Source of the DNA: Cymbomonas tetramitiformis
Lineage: Eukaryota; Chlorophyta; Pyramimonadophyceae; Pyramimonadales; Pyramimonadaceae
Assembly (NCBI GenBank): GCA_001247695.2
Contig: LGRX02010037.1
Location: 1 to 28,927 of the forward strand
Length of the DNA stretch: 28,927 nt
Direction: 5' to 3'
Each line of letters opens with the position of its first letter. The stretch's first letter is position 1. The position numbers and the translations under genes are program-made. Positions 7,725 to 18,500 of this stretch are shown here, piece by piece. The notes beneath the pieces were generated by a model. That model saw nothing but the letters and a program-made list of their open reading frames with translations. It ran no database searches and was not told the origin of the DNA.

Positions 7725-10028
7725 CTAGCCACTAGTGGTCTTCGGAGCTGTCTGCCCGGCTCGGAGCAGCGTGACTGTGAAGCAGTTGCCGGCCCCCGGG
7801 GCCGGTGATGAATCATTCGTAGAAGGAATTGACGGATTCTCGATCACGGGAGGCTGCACCGTACCAGGGTGCTGCCAAGTGCCGCCCGACGGTGGAGCCT
7901 CGTCATCTGAAGATGAAGCCGGCGACAGCGGAGGGCCGTCCACAAACAACTCGGCAGGCGGCGGCGGCCCGGGATGCCACGGCATCGGAGCCATGTAGAG
8001 TCCCTGCCGTCTCTGCTCCCGCCGTTGGCGACGAGGCGGAATGGCACATGGCATGTCTGGAATCATGTCAGCTGGCGAAGCCTCCGCAGCCGGGACTGCC
8101 GAGCCAGTGGACGTAGCACCACCGACCGGTGGACCCGTGCATGTGCGCGCACCGGCACCACCGACACCGGCAACGGCGTGCGGCGCGGCGGCGGCACAAA
8201 TCATAAAGAGCGCGCACACCAAGGAGGAAGTGAGGAGAGACCTCGCGAACCTCGGAATGCCGTTCCCGCAGCCGTACCGTGGCCGCGGCGGTGCCACCGA
8301 GGCACCCTTGTCGTCATCGCCGCACGCGGCGTAAGCCGCGGGCTTGTAGTCGATCACGCGCTCCGGCGTCTCAACCGCGGAGAGCAAGTTCATGCTCGCG
8401 GCCGGCTCGTCGGGCGCCCCCAACGCAATTCCCGTACTCTCAATGAAATCGGCAAACGTGCGGGTGACGGGAGGGCAGAAGGGGTTCGGCGGACCGGTCC
8501 ATTCCTCTTCGGACTCAACCGACGCGGGCGGGGAGTGCGCGGCCGGCTCCGACACCACCGGCAAGTCGGCAGTGAAGGTGTTGACGTTGAACGTGGAAGC
8601 TCCAGCCGCGTGTGCCATCTCAGAGAATTCGGCGACAGCGGACACGAGGACCTCACCGTCCTCCTCGCAGAACGAGCACGCCGAAAGATCGGTGAAGACC
8701 TCCGGCTTCCCGCCCGCAAGCATGCAGAGGGCGTCGAATTCCACGGGGTCGCCGTGGTCGATGGCGTGCTGGAACTTCGCGGCCAGCACGGAGTTCTCGG
8801 CCTCCTCGGCGAAGGCGAACGCCGAGAGCCCGGCCCTGCCCCCGTTCGGGCAGTCCCGGTGCCAATGCCTCGCTTTCCCCTTAGCACACACCTGATTTTG
8901 GCAGTACGGGATTGTCGCACCGCTCTCGCGGTGGAAGGCCACCTTCCGTGAGACGGACTGAGACCAATTCCCCCCTTTGGGGAGGGGCGAGGCTGCGAAA
9001 CGGGTCTTGACCCGGCGGTCCGGTTTGTCCGCGCGAGGGGTAAACCCCCGCGGAGACGGTTCGGACTCGGCGGCGACGAGGAAGGCGGCCAATTGTCTCT
9101 TCAAGTCGAGTACCATCGTCCGTAAGTCCTCGATCTCACCCGCCGCACCCGACCCATCAACGCCCTTCTCCATGAAGTGCGTGCCGTGGGAGTACCGGTG
9201 TGCGGATGCGGTGGCGGTGCCCGCCCGCACGTGCTCGCCGTAGCACTCCCGCACCCACTGCTGAATGGTGAGTAGGTCGTGGGCGGCTCGCTGGTCGTGA
9301 AGGAGCAAACGGGACACCACCGGTTGGTAGAAGGTGGCGTCGAGGGCTTTGATGAAAAGGGACTTCACGTCCTCGTCCTGGAGCGTCGATCTCGCCCTCG
9401 CTGCCTTGAGCGCGGCGTTGAAGTCCTCAATGGGTCCATGAGGGTCCACGCCCGCAGCGATGCGGACGGCAAACATGTCCGCTTGCCCCTGGAAGGGGTC
9501 CCCAACCGGGATCATCCGACGGGCGAACTCGAGTAGGACACGCTTACCGTCTGCTGGGAAGCTGGCGTGGGAGGAGTCCAACCAGTCCGCTGCGGGCGAC
9601 GAGGGGTCGATCAGCAGCTCGATCGTGGAGAACAACAAATTGTTGGCCTCCACGCGGACGGCCAAAGTAGCGTCGTCCAGCGTGAAGAGCGGGAGGAAAC
9701 CGGTGTCCTCAGTGACGAATGCCGCCTGCAGGGCAGAGACCATCCTCGTGAAGATGACCGCCGCGTGGGGCTCCGCACCGGAAAATCTACCCTCCTTGCC
9801 GTCGAACAACTTGCGTTGGACGTGCTTCGCTACCTTCATGTCGAAGTGCTCCCGCTGTAGTGTGCGTACCGATGCCAAAAATGCGGCCCCCGCCGAATTA
9901 GCGGCCGGCTGTGCCGCTGGCGGGGTCGCGGGCGTGTTGGCATGCCTGGCAGCAACGGAGTCAAAAATTGTGCTTAATGCGCGGCGGCGATGCGCCATGC
10001 TAGCCGTCGATCTAGTAGAAGCAACCAT
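7725..10028 (-). CDS. Extended Gag-like protein of the LTR element (767 aa)
   Basis: The start is placed at the ATG at 10028 (MVASTRST), matching MVTTT in the related Gag at 3742-4878. The open frame runs 33 bases further upstream but without ATG. Residues 1-320 align with the other Gag: TIFDSV, HFDMKVAK, EANNLLFS, DWLDSS, DGKR, AVRI, DQR, LLTIQQWVRE. The same variant zinc knuckle follows: C376-X4-C381-X6-H388-X4-C393. Unlike the shorter relative, the protein continues for about 370 residues. This tail has an acidic/Cys region (SACSFCEEDGE), Pro/Ser-rich stretches, a strongly hydrophobic segment at about 597-618 that could span a membrane, an Arg-rich patch (PPRRQRREQRRQ) and an acidic Pro-rich end. 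No D-T/S-G protease motif is visible. It is intact and probably functional as a structural protein; the tail's role is unknown. Confidence 0.8.
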   Translation of the reverse strand: MVASTRSTASMAHRRRALSTIFDSVAARHANTPATPPAAQPAANSAGAAFLASVRTLQREHFDMKVAKHVQRKLFDGKEGRFSGAEPHAAVIFTRMVSALQAAFVTEDTGFLPLFTLDDATLAVRVEANNLLFSTIELLIDPSSPAADWLDSSHASFPADGKRVLLEFARRMIPVGDPFQGQADMFAVRIAAGVDPHGPIEDFNAALKAARARSTLQDEDVKSLFIKALDATFYQPVVSRLLLHDQRAAHDLLTIQQWVRECYGEHVRAGTATASAHRYSHGTHFMEKGVDGSGAAGEIEDLRTMVLDLKRQLAAFLVAAESEPSPRGFTPRADKPDRRVKTRFAASPLPKGGNWSQSVSRKVAFHRESGATIPYCQNQVCAKGKARHWHRDCPNGGRAGLSAFAFAEEAENSVLAAKFQHAIDHGDPVEFDALCMLAGGKPEVFTDLSACSFCEEDGEVLVSAVAEFSEMAHAAGASTFNVNTFTADLPVVSEPAAHSPPASVESEEEWTGPPNPFCPPVTRTFADFIESTGIALGAPDEPAASMNLLSAVETPERVIDYKPAAYAACGDDDKGASVAPPRPRYGCGNGIPRFARSLLTSSLVCALFMICAAAAPHAVAGVGGAGARTCTGPPVGGATSTGSAVPAAEASPADMIPDMPCAIPPRRQRREQRRQGLYMAPMPWHPGPPPPAELFVDGPPLSPASSSDDEAPPSGGTWQHPGTVQPPVIENPSIPSTNDSSPAPGAGNCFTVTLLRAGQTAPKTTSG

Positions 10029-10417
10029 GATGAAGAAGACCACAGGGGCGGAGTGAGGCAAGAAGACGTGGAAAAAAAAATGCGGTAGTCTTGGGCGGCC
10101 AAGAAATGTGGTGGGTCGTCGATACGGCTGCCGTGAGAGAGCAGAAATTCTGAGAAGTCGTGTGGTAGATGGCGGCCGATACGAAACGGTGTGGTGACCA
10201 ACCAGGATGCGTAAACCAACCCAACGTTAAATCCCGTAGAAAAGATGTCCTCAAAGGCCTACAGCTAGCCGTAAATCAACCCACAAAATTTAGGCCATAC
10301 CCGCGACTGCCGGCACTTCCACGCGCGGAGCGCCTCACTCCATCCCAAGCGTCCGGCTCTAGCCAATCATCCTCGCGGTGTCGCAGTGGCTAAATAAAGC
10401 GTAAGTGGGGCCAAACC
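10029..10417 (-). other. 5' leader of the Gag-only element
   Basis: This is sequence between the 5' LTR and the Gag ATG. On the plus strand GTAAGTGGGGCCA at 10401-10413, 4 nt from the LTR, ends in CCA. Its complement (TGGCCCCACTTAC) is therefore a possible primer-binding site for a tRNA 3' end. The tRNA was not identified. Confidence 0.4.
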
Positions 10418-10628
10418 TGTCAGATATATAGTCGGGTGTATATATCGGATAACGGAGAATAAACCCTGTGGTAAGGGTTTCGATATCAGAACCGGTAAAA
10501 GTCTCAGATTGATAAAAGAGATACACATAAATACTAACGGGTGTTTCCCGTCTACTGATGACGGTCACCCAGCCTACTATAGGAAGTGACAGGTGACAGT
10601 CTTTACTGTCGGTGTGTCACATCCAGCA
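10418..10628 (-). repeat. 5' LTR of the Gag-only element (right copy)
   Basis: Identical to 7262-7472, with TG...CA ends. It should hold the element's promoter, read leftwards. No clear TATA box was assigned. Confidence 0.92.
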
Positions 10629-10633
10629 ATATC
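10629..10633. repeat. Target-site duplication, right copy
   Basis: ATATC, exact copy of 7257-7261. Removing one copy plus the element restores a continuous AT-rich locus. Confidence 0.88.
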
Positions 10634-10922
10634 AATATTCGATTTATGCGAGTGCGTCGCCTTATATGCTCCGCAACCTGTCAACACAAATTAATGATAT
10701 CTATGCGCTGCACACAATTGAGTTCTCGTATCGTGCCTTGACGAGTCTTTTTAGAATACCATTATGTTAGGGCTGATATGCGAGCCCACAAATATTATAC
10801 AATATATCAAATAAACACTGTGCTGTTGAACGGCACACACAAGTGTAACAATCAAGCGGGTTGTGAGTTGCAGTCTCTGAATAAAGAACTGCTGAAGCAC
10901 AACGCTTCCTCACTTTGTACCA

Positions 10923-10977
10923 TACGTCTCCCACCATCTTAGATGGTACCGCCATTGGGTTGTGAACCCGAGACGTA
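10923..10977. other. Potential three-way-junction RNA/DNA fold
   Basis: An outer stem pairs TACGTCTC (10923-10930) with GAGACGTA (10970-10977). Inside are two perfect hairpins: ACCATC/GATGGT (10933-10938 with 10942-10947) and GGGTT/AACCC (10957-10961 with 10965-10969). All 19 pairs are Watson-Crick. It is not a recognised tRNA or riboswitch. Confidence 0.5.
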
Positions 10978-11164
10978 GGTTGAACGACCAGTATTGTGAT
11001 AACGACTAGTTCGTTCATACTGTGCATGCGTGTTCCGCACATGCTTAAAGCAAGATGATTCTTGTTTGTATTCAAGATGTATCTTTGCTTTGCCATCTTC
11101 GAGTTCGACGTACGAACTCTCGATGACAGGGATGACAGATGATGTGACATTATCATCTGGCACA

Positions 11165-11343
11165 TGTGTAGTCATCGACCGTACTGACGACTGACGAGGT
11201 TATAATAATATGGATACCGATCGGTACAGTCATGGTCGACCGTACTGACGACTGTCATAATAATATATGACACGACTCGACATGTACAGTCATGGTCGAC
11301 CGCACTGACGACTGTCATAATAATATATGACACGACATGACAT
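11165..11343. repeat. 60-bp tandem repeat, about 3 copies
   Basis: Two nearly identical 60-bp units start at 11224 and 11284 (GTACAGTCATGGTCGACCG). A diverged earlier unit lies at about 11165-11223. Each unit contains GTCATA/TATGAC as an inverted pair. A TGACA/TGTCA-rich tract continues to about 11420. Confidence 0.85.
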
Positions 11344-11580
11344 GTCATGGTATGACATGTCTGACAGGTATGACACGTATGACATGTATGACACATATGT
11401 CATCGGTCATGACCCTGACAATGTGTGCACATACGGTGTGAGTGATAATTAGGTGTCGTATAATCCACCTAGTTCCATAATGTAAGGTATGCGAAGAATC
11501 GGGGCAAATGGATGTCTAGAACTTGAGTTATTGCCGAAAACGTGAAACGAATAAGTCACAGGAAGCCCAATCTTGCCCAC

Positions 11581-11608
11581 CCCACTGTAAGGGGGGGGGC
11601 ACAGTGGG
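11581..11608. repeat. Hairpin with nine-G loop
   Basis: CCCACTGT (11581-11588) pairs with ACAGTGGG (11601-11608). The loop contains a run of nine G (11591-11599). Confidence 0.7.
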
Positions 11609-12540
11609 CCTCCTGTCTGTCACCCCTCCGCCTGAGATGTCACCAGTGTCCGTTGTCACAGTTATTGGTGTGCTATAAAACACTCACCTAAGTATTTTAT
11701 ATCATCTTAGTATCCGAGAGCACCTGCCCCTGCGAGACTGTTCCGCTCCTCAGCGCCCGACATATATATATCCTTATATATATATTTCTCACTTCTTGTC
11801 AATAAGTTCGTGGAAGACATGATCAGAATGAGCAGTATGGCAATTCGCCCTTAAGGTGTTAAGAGCCTTGACCATGCCTATGTTATGTGTTGTGTTTAAG
11901 GACCAAGGTTCCCGACGCCCAAGCGTGTGTTATTGGCTTTTGGGGGCCATACCCAAGGTTGCATTATAATGATTACGCTTCTCTTGTTTCAAGAGCTTAT
12001 GGACTAAAATATACTTGGGGTTTGTAACGTTTCTGGGGTCCATAAGTTCTCCGAGCCGAAAGACAAACGATGTAATGTGACCCTCGCGCTGGCCGATCGA
12101 GAATTCGGCTCGGCCGCGCAGCGGCCGCTCGGAGAACCTCTGGGAACAAGAGTACATTCGTATTACCCCTGTCCAACGTATGTTAAGCCCACCCCCCTTA
12201 GGAAATACCCTTGGCATTGCGGGGGTGTTGCAGGAGTGTCGTTGCAGGCGTAGGCGCTGGCCCTGTGTTGCTGGCGTCCTCGCCCGATGTCCATCAGATC
12301 GAAATTTTGTCATCCGCCGCCCGTTGCGATTTGAGCTTTGCTGATTTTGAAGCATCAAGGTCAGTGGCATGGCATGGCATAATGGCAGGTCAGTTGTCTG
12401 ATCGGCATCGGCATGCACCTGCCGATAATTTTCCTGCGCTGGTTGTGAACCTTGTGATAAGGGGGAGCAGCCGCATGCGTTCTCTTAAGTGAAGTTGTCT
12501 GCCACAACATCGACATACTCAAGTGGGAACAAGGACAAAC

Positions 12541-15500
12541 ATGGTGGAGTTAAGCGCTGAAGAGAAATATGAAATTGTTCTGAGCGTTGGCGAGGAATGC
12601 CAGGTGGCGTCTGAGCTGAAAAACCTGATTGCCAAGAAGCCGAGCTTCAACCTTTATGATGGCTTCGAGCCATCTGGCCGGATGCATATCGCTCAGGCGC
12701 GTGCCGGAATTTTGCCAGCCCTTAACTGTGCTGTACCCGCCGGCATAATTTCGCGCAAGGCGCTAAATTTGAAACGCTCTTGCGCAGGGAGTGTTCAAGG
12801 CGATGAACGTGAACAAATGCACCAGGGCAGGTGGCATCTTCATATTCTGGGTCGCAGATTGGTTCGCTCTGATGAACGATAAGATGGGAGGCGATCTTGA
12901 CAAGATTAAAACGGTGGGGAAGTACCTGATCGAAGTCTGGAAGGCCGCGGGAATGGACATGGAACGTGTCCGGTGAGAACCTTTGAATGTGCATCGGTTC
13001 GCTCCGAGTGCACTCAGTACAGAAGAGATACTCGCACACGACTTGCTATCAAATGGGCTGATCCTCTGTTTTAATCAAGCATATATAAGAATGATGTGCG
13101 CTGCGCATGGTTGATCTTAGTCGCTCTCGGTGATAGCTCACGCCCCCCTCGCGATATTCAGCGTTTGGCTCGCCACACGCGTTTCGTTTGCAACCTTCCA
13201 CAGCCGGTAAACAGGGAAGCGCTTTGACCAAAGAACAAATGGACGCGTAAATTTAGCACATGCTCTAAATTTAACACATGCTCTTTTGCCCCTTTGAAGG
13301 CTGGAATTTGAGCTCTCTAGGGTTGACTGGCTATGGCGTGATTCCGGGGTGCGGGGTTTCTTTCTCCGAGGACTGCAGGTTCGTGTGGGCTTCCGATGGC
13401 ATTACCACGCATGCCGACACCTACTGGCCTAAGATGTTGGACATCGTGCGCCACTTCTCTCTGAATCGCGTCAAGCGCTGCTGCCAGGCCATGGGCCGCG
13501 CGGAGGGCAATCTCACCTGTGCGCAGATCCTTTACCCTGTGATGCAGTGCAATGATATCTTCCATCTCAAGGCGGACGTCTGCCAGCTCGGCGTCGATCA
13601 GCGCAAGGTTTCTCCTTCCGCCACTCTGCTTTCCTCCCACTCGCCGCCGTGATGTGGCCGCGCAGTCGTGCTGCAGCGGTGCTGCGACGGTCGGCGAGGG
13701 ACATGCGCAGCTAAGTTGGGTGAACGGCACGCCGCAGCGAATTTTCGTCAAACGCGCGCAGTAGATGGTCCGATCGGGGCCCTGAGTTGTTCAGATCATG
13801 GGTGCACTCCGACGCGTGTCACCTTGCAACAGGCCGAGATTGCCCTTTCGGTTGAAGGGCGCGGAGCTGGATATGTTTTACACGCCACCCCACCTGCTCC
13901 GCGCCTTCCAACTAACTATGACGATCGCGTTCCGTACTCTTGGTGAAGGATGCCCATGTGCGCGGACGGCGTTAGAGCGGCGACCCGCCCCTCGCTTAGC
14001 GTACGACAGATGAACATCCCAGGGTTGCCGCGCGTGTAGTGCGAACCGGGTCTGCGGTCTCCACACTTGCGGCGCCGCCGACCGATTGAACTCTCCACCG
14101 ACTTGTGCGGTACAGAGGGCAGTGCGTCTGTTCAAAGCCTGTAACGAACGGTTTGCGGAGCGCGAGAGGAGCGACCGTACCGCCGGACCTGTGTTCAAAG
14201 GAAGTCGGGAAACTCTGTACAGCAGGGTGTCTCATAGTATGCGCTCTAGAAGCTCCAGCCGGGTTCCAGGTCAGAGATCGAGATTCCGGTGACCTGGTTG
14301 TCAACGGATCCGCCAGCCACGCTGCTGCCATCACATGAGATAGGTTTTAGCTTGCGCGTTTCTCGCGAGGCGTGCCTGAATGTAAGGGGGCGCATGTGGG
14401 CTGCGCTGGAGCAGGTGAATGCGCTCGCTCGGGAGTACTGCGACCACGCCGGCATCAAGCTGAAGCCCATCATCCTGTCCCACCACATGCTCTACGGGCT
14501 CAAGCAGGCACTCCTCTTTCCCTTCCTACAGTGCATGATCGTGCGCCCACTTCACGACCGTGAAGGAGCCTTCCACTCGCCGACAACACCACAGGGCTGA
14601 TGGCACCACCTGCAAAACGGAATCGAGCCGCCGCCTATCGCGGACTCGCGCTCTCGCACACTCAGCCACATCTCGGGCTACTGTCCCGAAACCTTCGCCA
14701 CATGCCTGCTTGCAGGATGCCCTCCCAAGTGCCCAGCCGCCCCCAGAGGCGGACACCTTCTGACAGAGGTCCCTTCGGGCGCCCTGCATTAGGGCCAAGA
14801 GAAGATGTCCAAATCCGATCCAGATTCCGCGATCTTCATGGAGGATTCATGCGAGGACGTGGCACGTAAAATCAACGCCGCATATTGCCCGATGCAGGAA
14901 GAAAAGCCAGCCCCGAGGTGCCTCCCAGACCTGAGGCCCGAGGGGTGTGGCCTTTCTGCAACACCCGGGCCAAGGCCCAACCCGACGGGCTGAGGCGCAG
15001 GCTTGCAACCGGCTTGGTAAGAAGGCGGGACATCCGCTGGCACATCGGCCTGCGCACATCCTCCACGAGGCATCTGCGCCGCAGTGGCCCGGCTGCTGCG
15101 GGACGCCCTGCCGGCCGAAGCTGCGTGCGCGAAGGTCTGGAGTTGTTCGTGGTCGGCGGTGTGGGGCGGAGTCTGAGGTCGAAGCTGCAGGGCGGGCACG
15201 AGACAGAGGGCAGCAGGCTGCGTGACTCTGCCCACTGACTGTTCTCGAATGCTGGGTGTGGGCAGCAACCTTGACTTCCCCACGAGCGACGGCGTGGAGG
15301 CCGGGGCCTGGCGGCCGGATGGGCAAGGCTGCGGCACCCACATTCCTCCTGGGTGGACCCCCTCGCAGTCAAGCAGGTGCGTCCTGGCTGCTCGAGCAGA
15401 AAGTGCGTGGTCATCCCCCAGGATGACACAAGAGCAAGGAAGGAGGCGTATGCCTGGTGAGAAGATACAGGAGCATGGATGACACGTGGCAGGCATGACG

Positions 15501-18500
15501 TGCGTGGCGGGTGGGCAGGTACAGGAGCATATGTGGCACGTGGCAGGCATGACGTGCATGCTGGGTGGGTGGATACCGGAGCATGGATGACACGTGGCAG
15601 GCATATGGTGGATNNNNNNNNNNNNNNNNNNNNNNNNNNNNNNNNNNNNNNNNNNNNNNNNNNNNNNNNNNNNNNNNNNNNNNNNNNNNNNNNNNNNNNN
15701 NNNNNNNNNNNNNNNNNNNNNNNNNNNNNNNNNNNNNNNNNNNNNNNNNNNNNNNNNNNNNNNNNNNNNNNNNNNNNNNNNNNNNNNNNNNNNNNNNNNN
15801 NNNNNNNNNNNNNNNNNNNNNNNNNNNNNNNNNNNNNNNNNNNNNNNNNNNNNNNNNNNNNNNNNNNNNNNNNNNNNNNNNNNNNNNNNNNNNNNNNNNN
15901 NNNNNNNNNNNNNNNNNNNNNNNNNNNNNNNNNNNNNNNNNNNNNNNNNNNNNNNNNNNNNNNNNNNNNNNNNNNNNNNNNNNNNNNNNNNNNNNNNNNN
16001 NNNNNNNNNNNNNNNNNNNNNNNNNNNNNNNNNNNNNNNNNNNNNNGATGATGCGTGTGGTGGTTGGGTGAGCACAGCGCTCTGGATGACACGCGGTTAG
16101 GGATGACGCGTGTGCTGGTTGGGTGAGCACAGCGCTCTGGATGACTCTGACAGCATGCACTTGAAGAAGGACCTGCTGAAGAACCCTTGCCTGGACTACG
16201 TGGAGAACATCCTTTTCAGCAAGCCCGGTGACTAGCTGCGCTGGCCTCTCGCCTTTCAGGGCTGCCATTAGGGCTGCAGGCGGTGCAGTTACCTGCTGTC
16301 CCCAAGGTCACGCGGCAGTGCACTGCGGCGTCGATGAGAGAGGCGCATCCTCCTCGACGTGCTTTGCTCCAAGGTTCTGCCGCAGAGATTTCCATGTCTA
16401 AATAAAGTGTGAACGCACATGGCGTAGAGTCCTCAGGATCTCATGGCTCAGGGATCCTGGCCGTGGATTACACCTCACTCTGACCCTCCGCGCAGTCCTA
16501 CGGGAGGCCTGATCTTTGACCCTATCTGAGTTTGTTTCCTTGGGCGTCAATTGAGGCCCGTCGGATCGGTCTGCTCTTTCAATTGGGGCCCGTCGCATTG
16601 GCCTGCTCTTTGATCCTATCTGATTGCGTTGCCTTGGGCTTCAATCGAGGCCGTTGGCGCCTTAACACTCCTCGGGGGCAGTGACCTGGTCGCTGGAGGC
16701 CACTGGGGTGGGCGAGGTACAGATGCCTCGTTCAAAGCGGGCGCCACCGTATATGACACCTTTGCCGCGGTTCGAGCGGCGGCGCTTAATGGGCAGATGA
16801 CAGAGGGCGAGCTAAAGGCGGGCCTAATCGACGCAATTAACGAGCTGCTCGAGCCTGTGCGTGCACATTTTGCCAAGGTGTGTTCGGGGAAGCAGGGATG
16901 CGGCCTCCTGCCAGGGGAACTCGCAGGGCCGGCTCCTGCGTTTCTTGCGCACGGTGATCAAACCAAGATGGGGCCGCACCAAGAGGGAGCACGAGGGCGT
17001 CTGTGAGCTGCCCGGACAAGGAGAGCCCACGGCAGCCTGATTGTGAAGGCTCGCGGCGGGGGGCGCAACATTGTGAGCGCGGAAGTGGAGGCGATGAGCT
17101 GCGGTGAAATCGGTGTTAGACTGTCACGGAATGTGTCGGCGTGGATCCTACAGGAGGGCGAACCCAAGGAGGTGTTTGAGCTGGTGAAGCAGTACAAGAA
17201 GGAGGTGATGGTGCCCCCGAAGGGCGTGAAGCATCTCAAGGCGCTGCAAGGTATATGCCGCACCCATCATGCAGCAATCACCATTCACCATTCATGTCCC
17301 GTGGAGGATGCGCCCCCCCTGGAAGGCCCCTCAGTGACCGCGGAGGATGCGCCCCCCTGGAAAGCCCCTCAGTGAGCGCGGTGAGCAAGGCAACGATGCC
17401 GTACCGCAGCCCAAAGCGCTGTAGGCTGCTGCTGCGGCAGGCTACCGATTTCCGTGGAGGGGCAGAGACGTGGAGGGGGGCTCAGGCTGAAGGGGTGGAG
17501 GGGTGGCCGAGGGTCAAATATGCTCTGCAGAGACGAAGCCAGTGTGGGCAGTATTTGCCTCGATGCCCACGTTGCCTTACACAAGCCTTGGGGAGATGCT
17601 CACGGTGCTGAAGCAGCTGAAGGCGGGGCTGGCGGCGGAGCACGCGGTGGTGCTCTGGATCGCTGACTGGAGCGCCATCGCCCACGGCTGCATGAACGGG
17701 GACATCAAGTCCATCCGGGCGAGTTTCACCGTGCTGCTGGCGTCGCTGCAGGTGCCATCGCTCGTCCTATCTCCGCCACGGTGGTGGCAACCCTCCAGCC
17801 ACTCCTCCAGCCGGAGTCCCCTCTGTTACAGCATAGGGCGCACGGCATCTGCAGTAAGGGCCTCGCTGCAGCTCCATTCTGAGGCTGTACAGGAGGGGGC
17901 TGGGGAGGGAGGGGGGCGCTGTGGCCCTTGCATCAAGCGAGTAGCTATTCGGAGCGTCGTCGTGGCGCCTGTCTGCGGTGGCAGGCGGTGTGGGCCGCCG
18001 GCTCTTTCAAGGTCTTGTGGGGCCTTTCAGAGGTTAACTTGAGCGTATGTGAGATGTCTGCGATGCTGCATGATGTGACGCATGACTCAGGTTCATATCA
18101 GCACGCCCTGGGCGGAGGGCCTGGCAGTCGAGACAGCGCCTGCAGGAGGGGCTCTCTGCGGCGCCTTGTGCGGCGCAGCAGCCGTGAACCTTTGGGAGGT
18201 GGGAGGCGGGAGCGCAGGCTCTTGCGCCAGAGGTGATGTGCAACGTGAAGGTGATGATGCAAAGCGAGGCCATCCTGACCAACCCATCAGACTACTGGAT
18301 TTCCGTCATCAACGTTGGCCGTCACTTTGACCTCAACGACATCGCCGAGAGTGTAGATCCGTCCAATGAGGGCGCCGGCAAGGTGCGTGCTGCGCATGCG
18401 CCGCTGCTGTCCCCTTGTTTGCTTCATGGTGAACCATTTGGCGGCTGCGGAGTCGGGAAAACGGGGCGAGATGTGAGATTGAAATGAGATTGTCGGCACA

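Larger units (their letters stand above)
7262..10628 (-). mobile_element. Gag-only LTR retrotransposon (3367 bp), TR-GAG-like
   Basis: Two identical 211-bp direct repeats (7262-7472 and 10418-10628) begin TGTCAG and end CCAGCA, giving the TG...CA ends of LTRs. They are flanked by the 5-bp duplication ATATC. The only long frame inside runs on the minus strand, so the 5' LTR is the right-hand one. It encodes a Gag-related protein, with no protease, reverse transcriptase, RNase H or integrase. Non-autonomous elements with LTRs plus a gag gene only are known in plants as TR-GAG. This copy fits that class and must use enzymes supplied in trans. Identical LTRs point to a recent insertion. A possible primer-binding site lies 4 nt inside the 5' LTR; the polypurine tract is poor. 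Confidence 0.88.
10634..12540. other. Gene-free region with foldable and tandem repeat DNA
   Basis: No convincing gene lies between the LTR element and the tyrosyl-tRNA synthetase. The region holds a potential three-way-junction structure (10923-10977), 60-bp tandem repeats, a TGACA-rich tract, a poly-G hairpin (11581-11608) and an AT dinucleotide palindrome (about 11761-11787). CTATAAAA at about 11675 is a possible TATA box with no clear gene behind it. A 160-codon minus-strand open frame (11930-12418) has no recognisable domain and is not called. 12180-12540 should contain the promoter and leader of the synthetase; no motif was assigned. Confidence 0.55.

Noticed and set aside
7974..8951. 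325-codon plus-strand frame opposite the extended Gag
   Set aside because: Arg/Gly-rich antisense shadow of a GC-rich gene, with no domain; the minus-strand frame has homology to the second Gag.
10923..10977. tRNA gene
   Set aside because: The cloverleaf-like fold lacks an anticodon arm of normal size, T-loop consensus and D-arm features.
11172..11396. CHTCHTC repeat-protein frame
   Set aside because: Direct translation of the TGACA/TGTCA and 60-bp repeats; no sign of a gene.
11930..12418. Minus-strand 162-codon open frame upstream of the synthetase
   Set aside because: It spans unlike compositions and has no recognised domain. The part MDPRNVTNPKYILVHKLL looks somewhat protein-like, but support is too weak for a call.
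14789..16268. Long frames crossing the N-gap on both strands
   Set aside because: Their length comes from the N run and from CHVC-type minisatellite translation; they overlap synthetase exons and introns.
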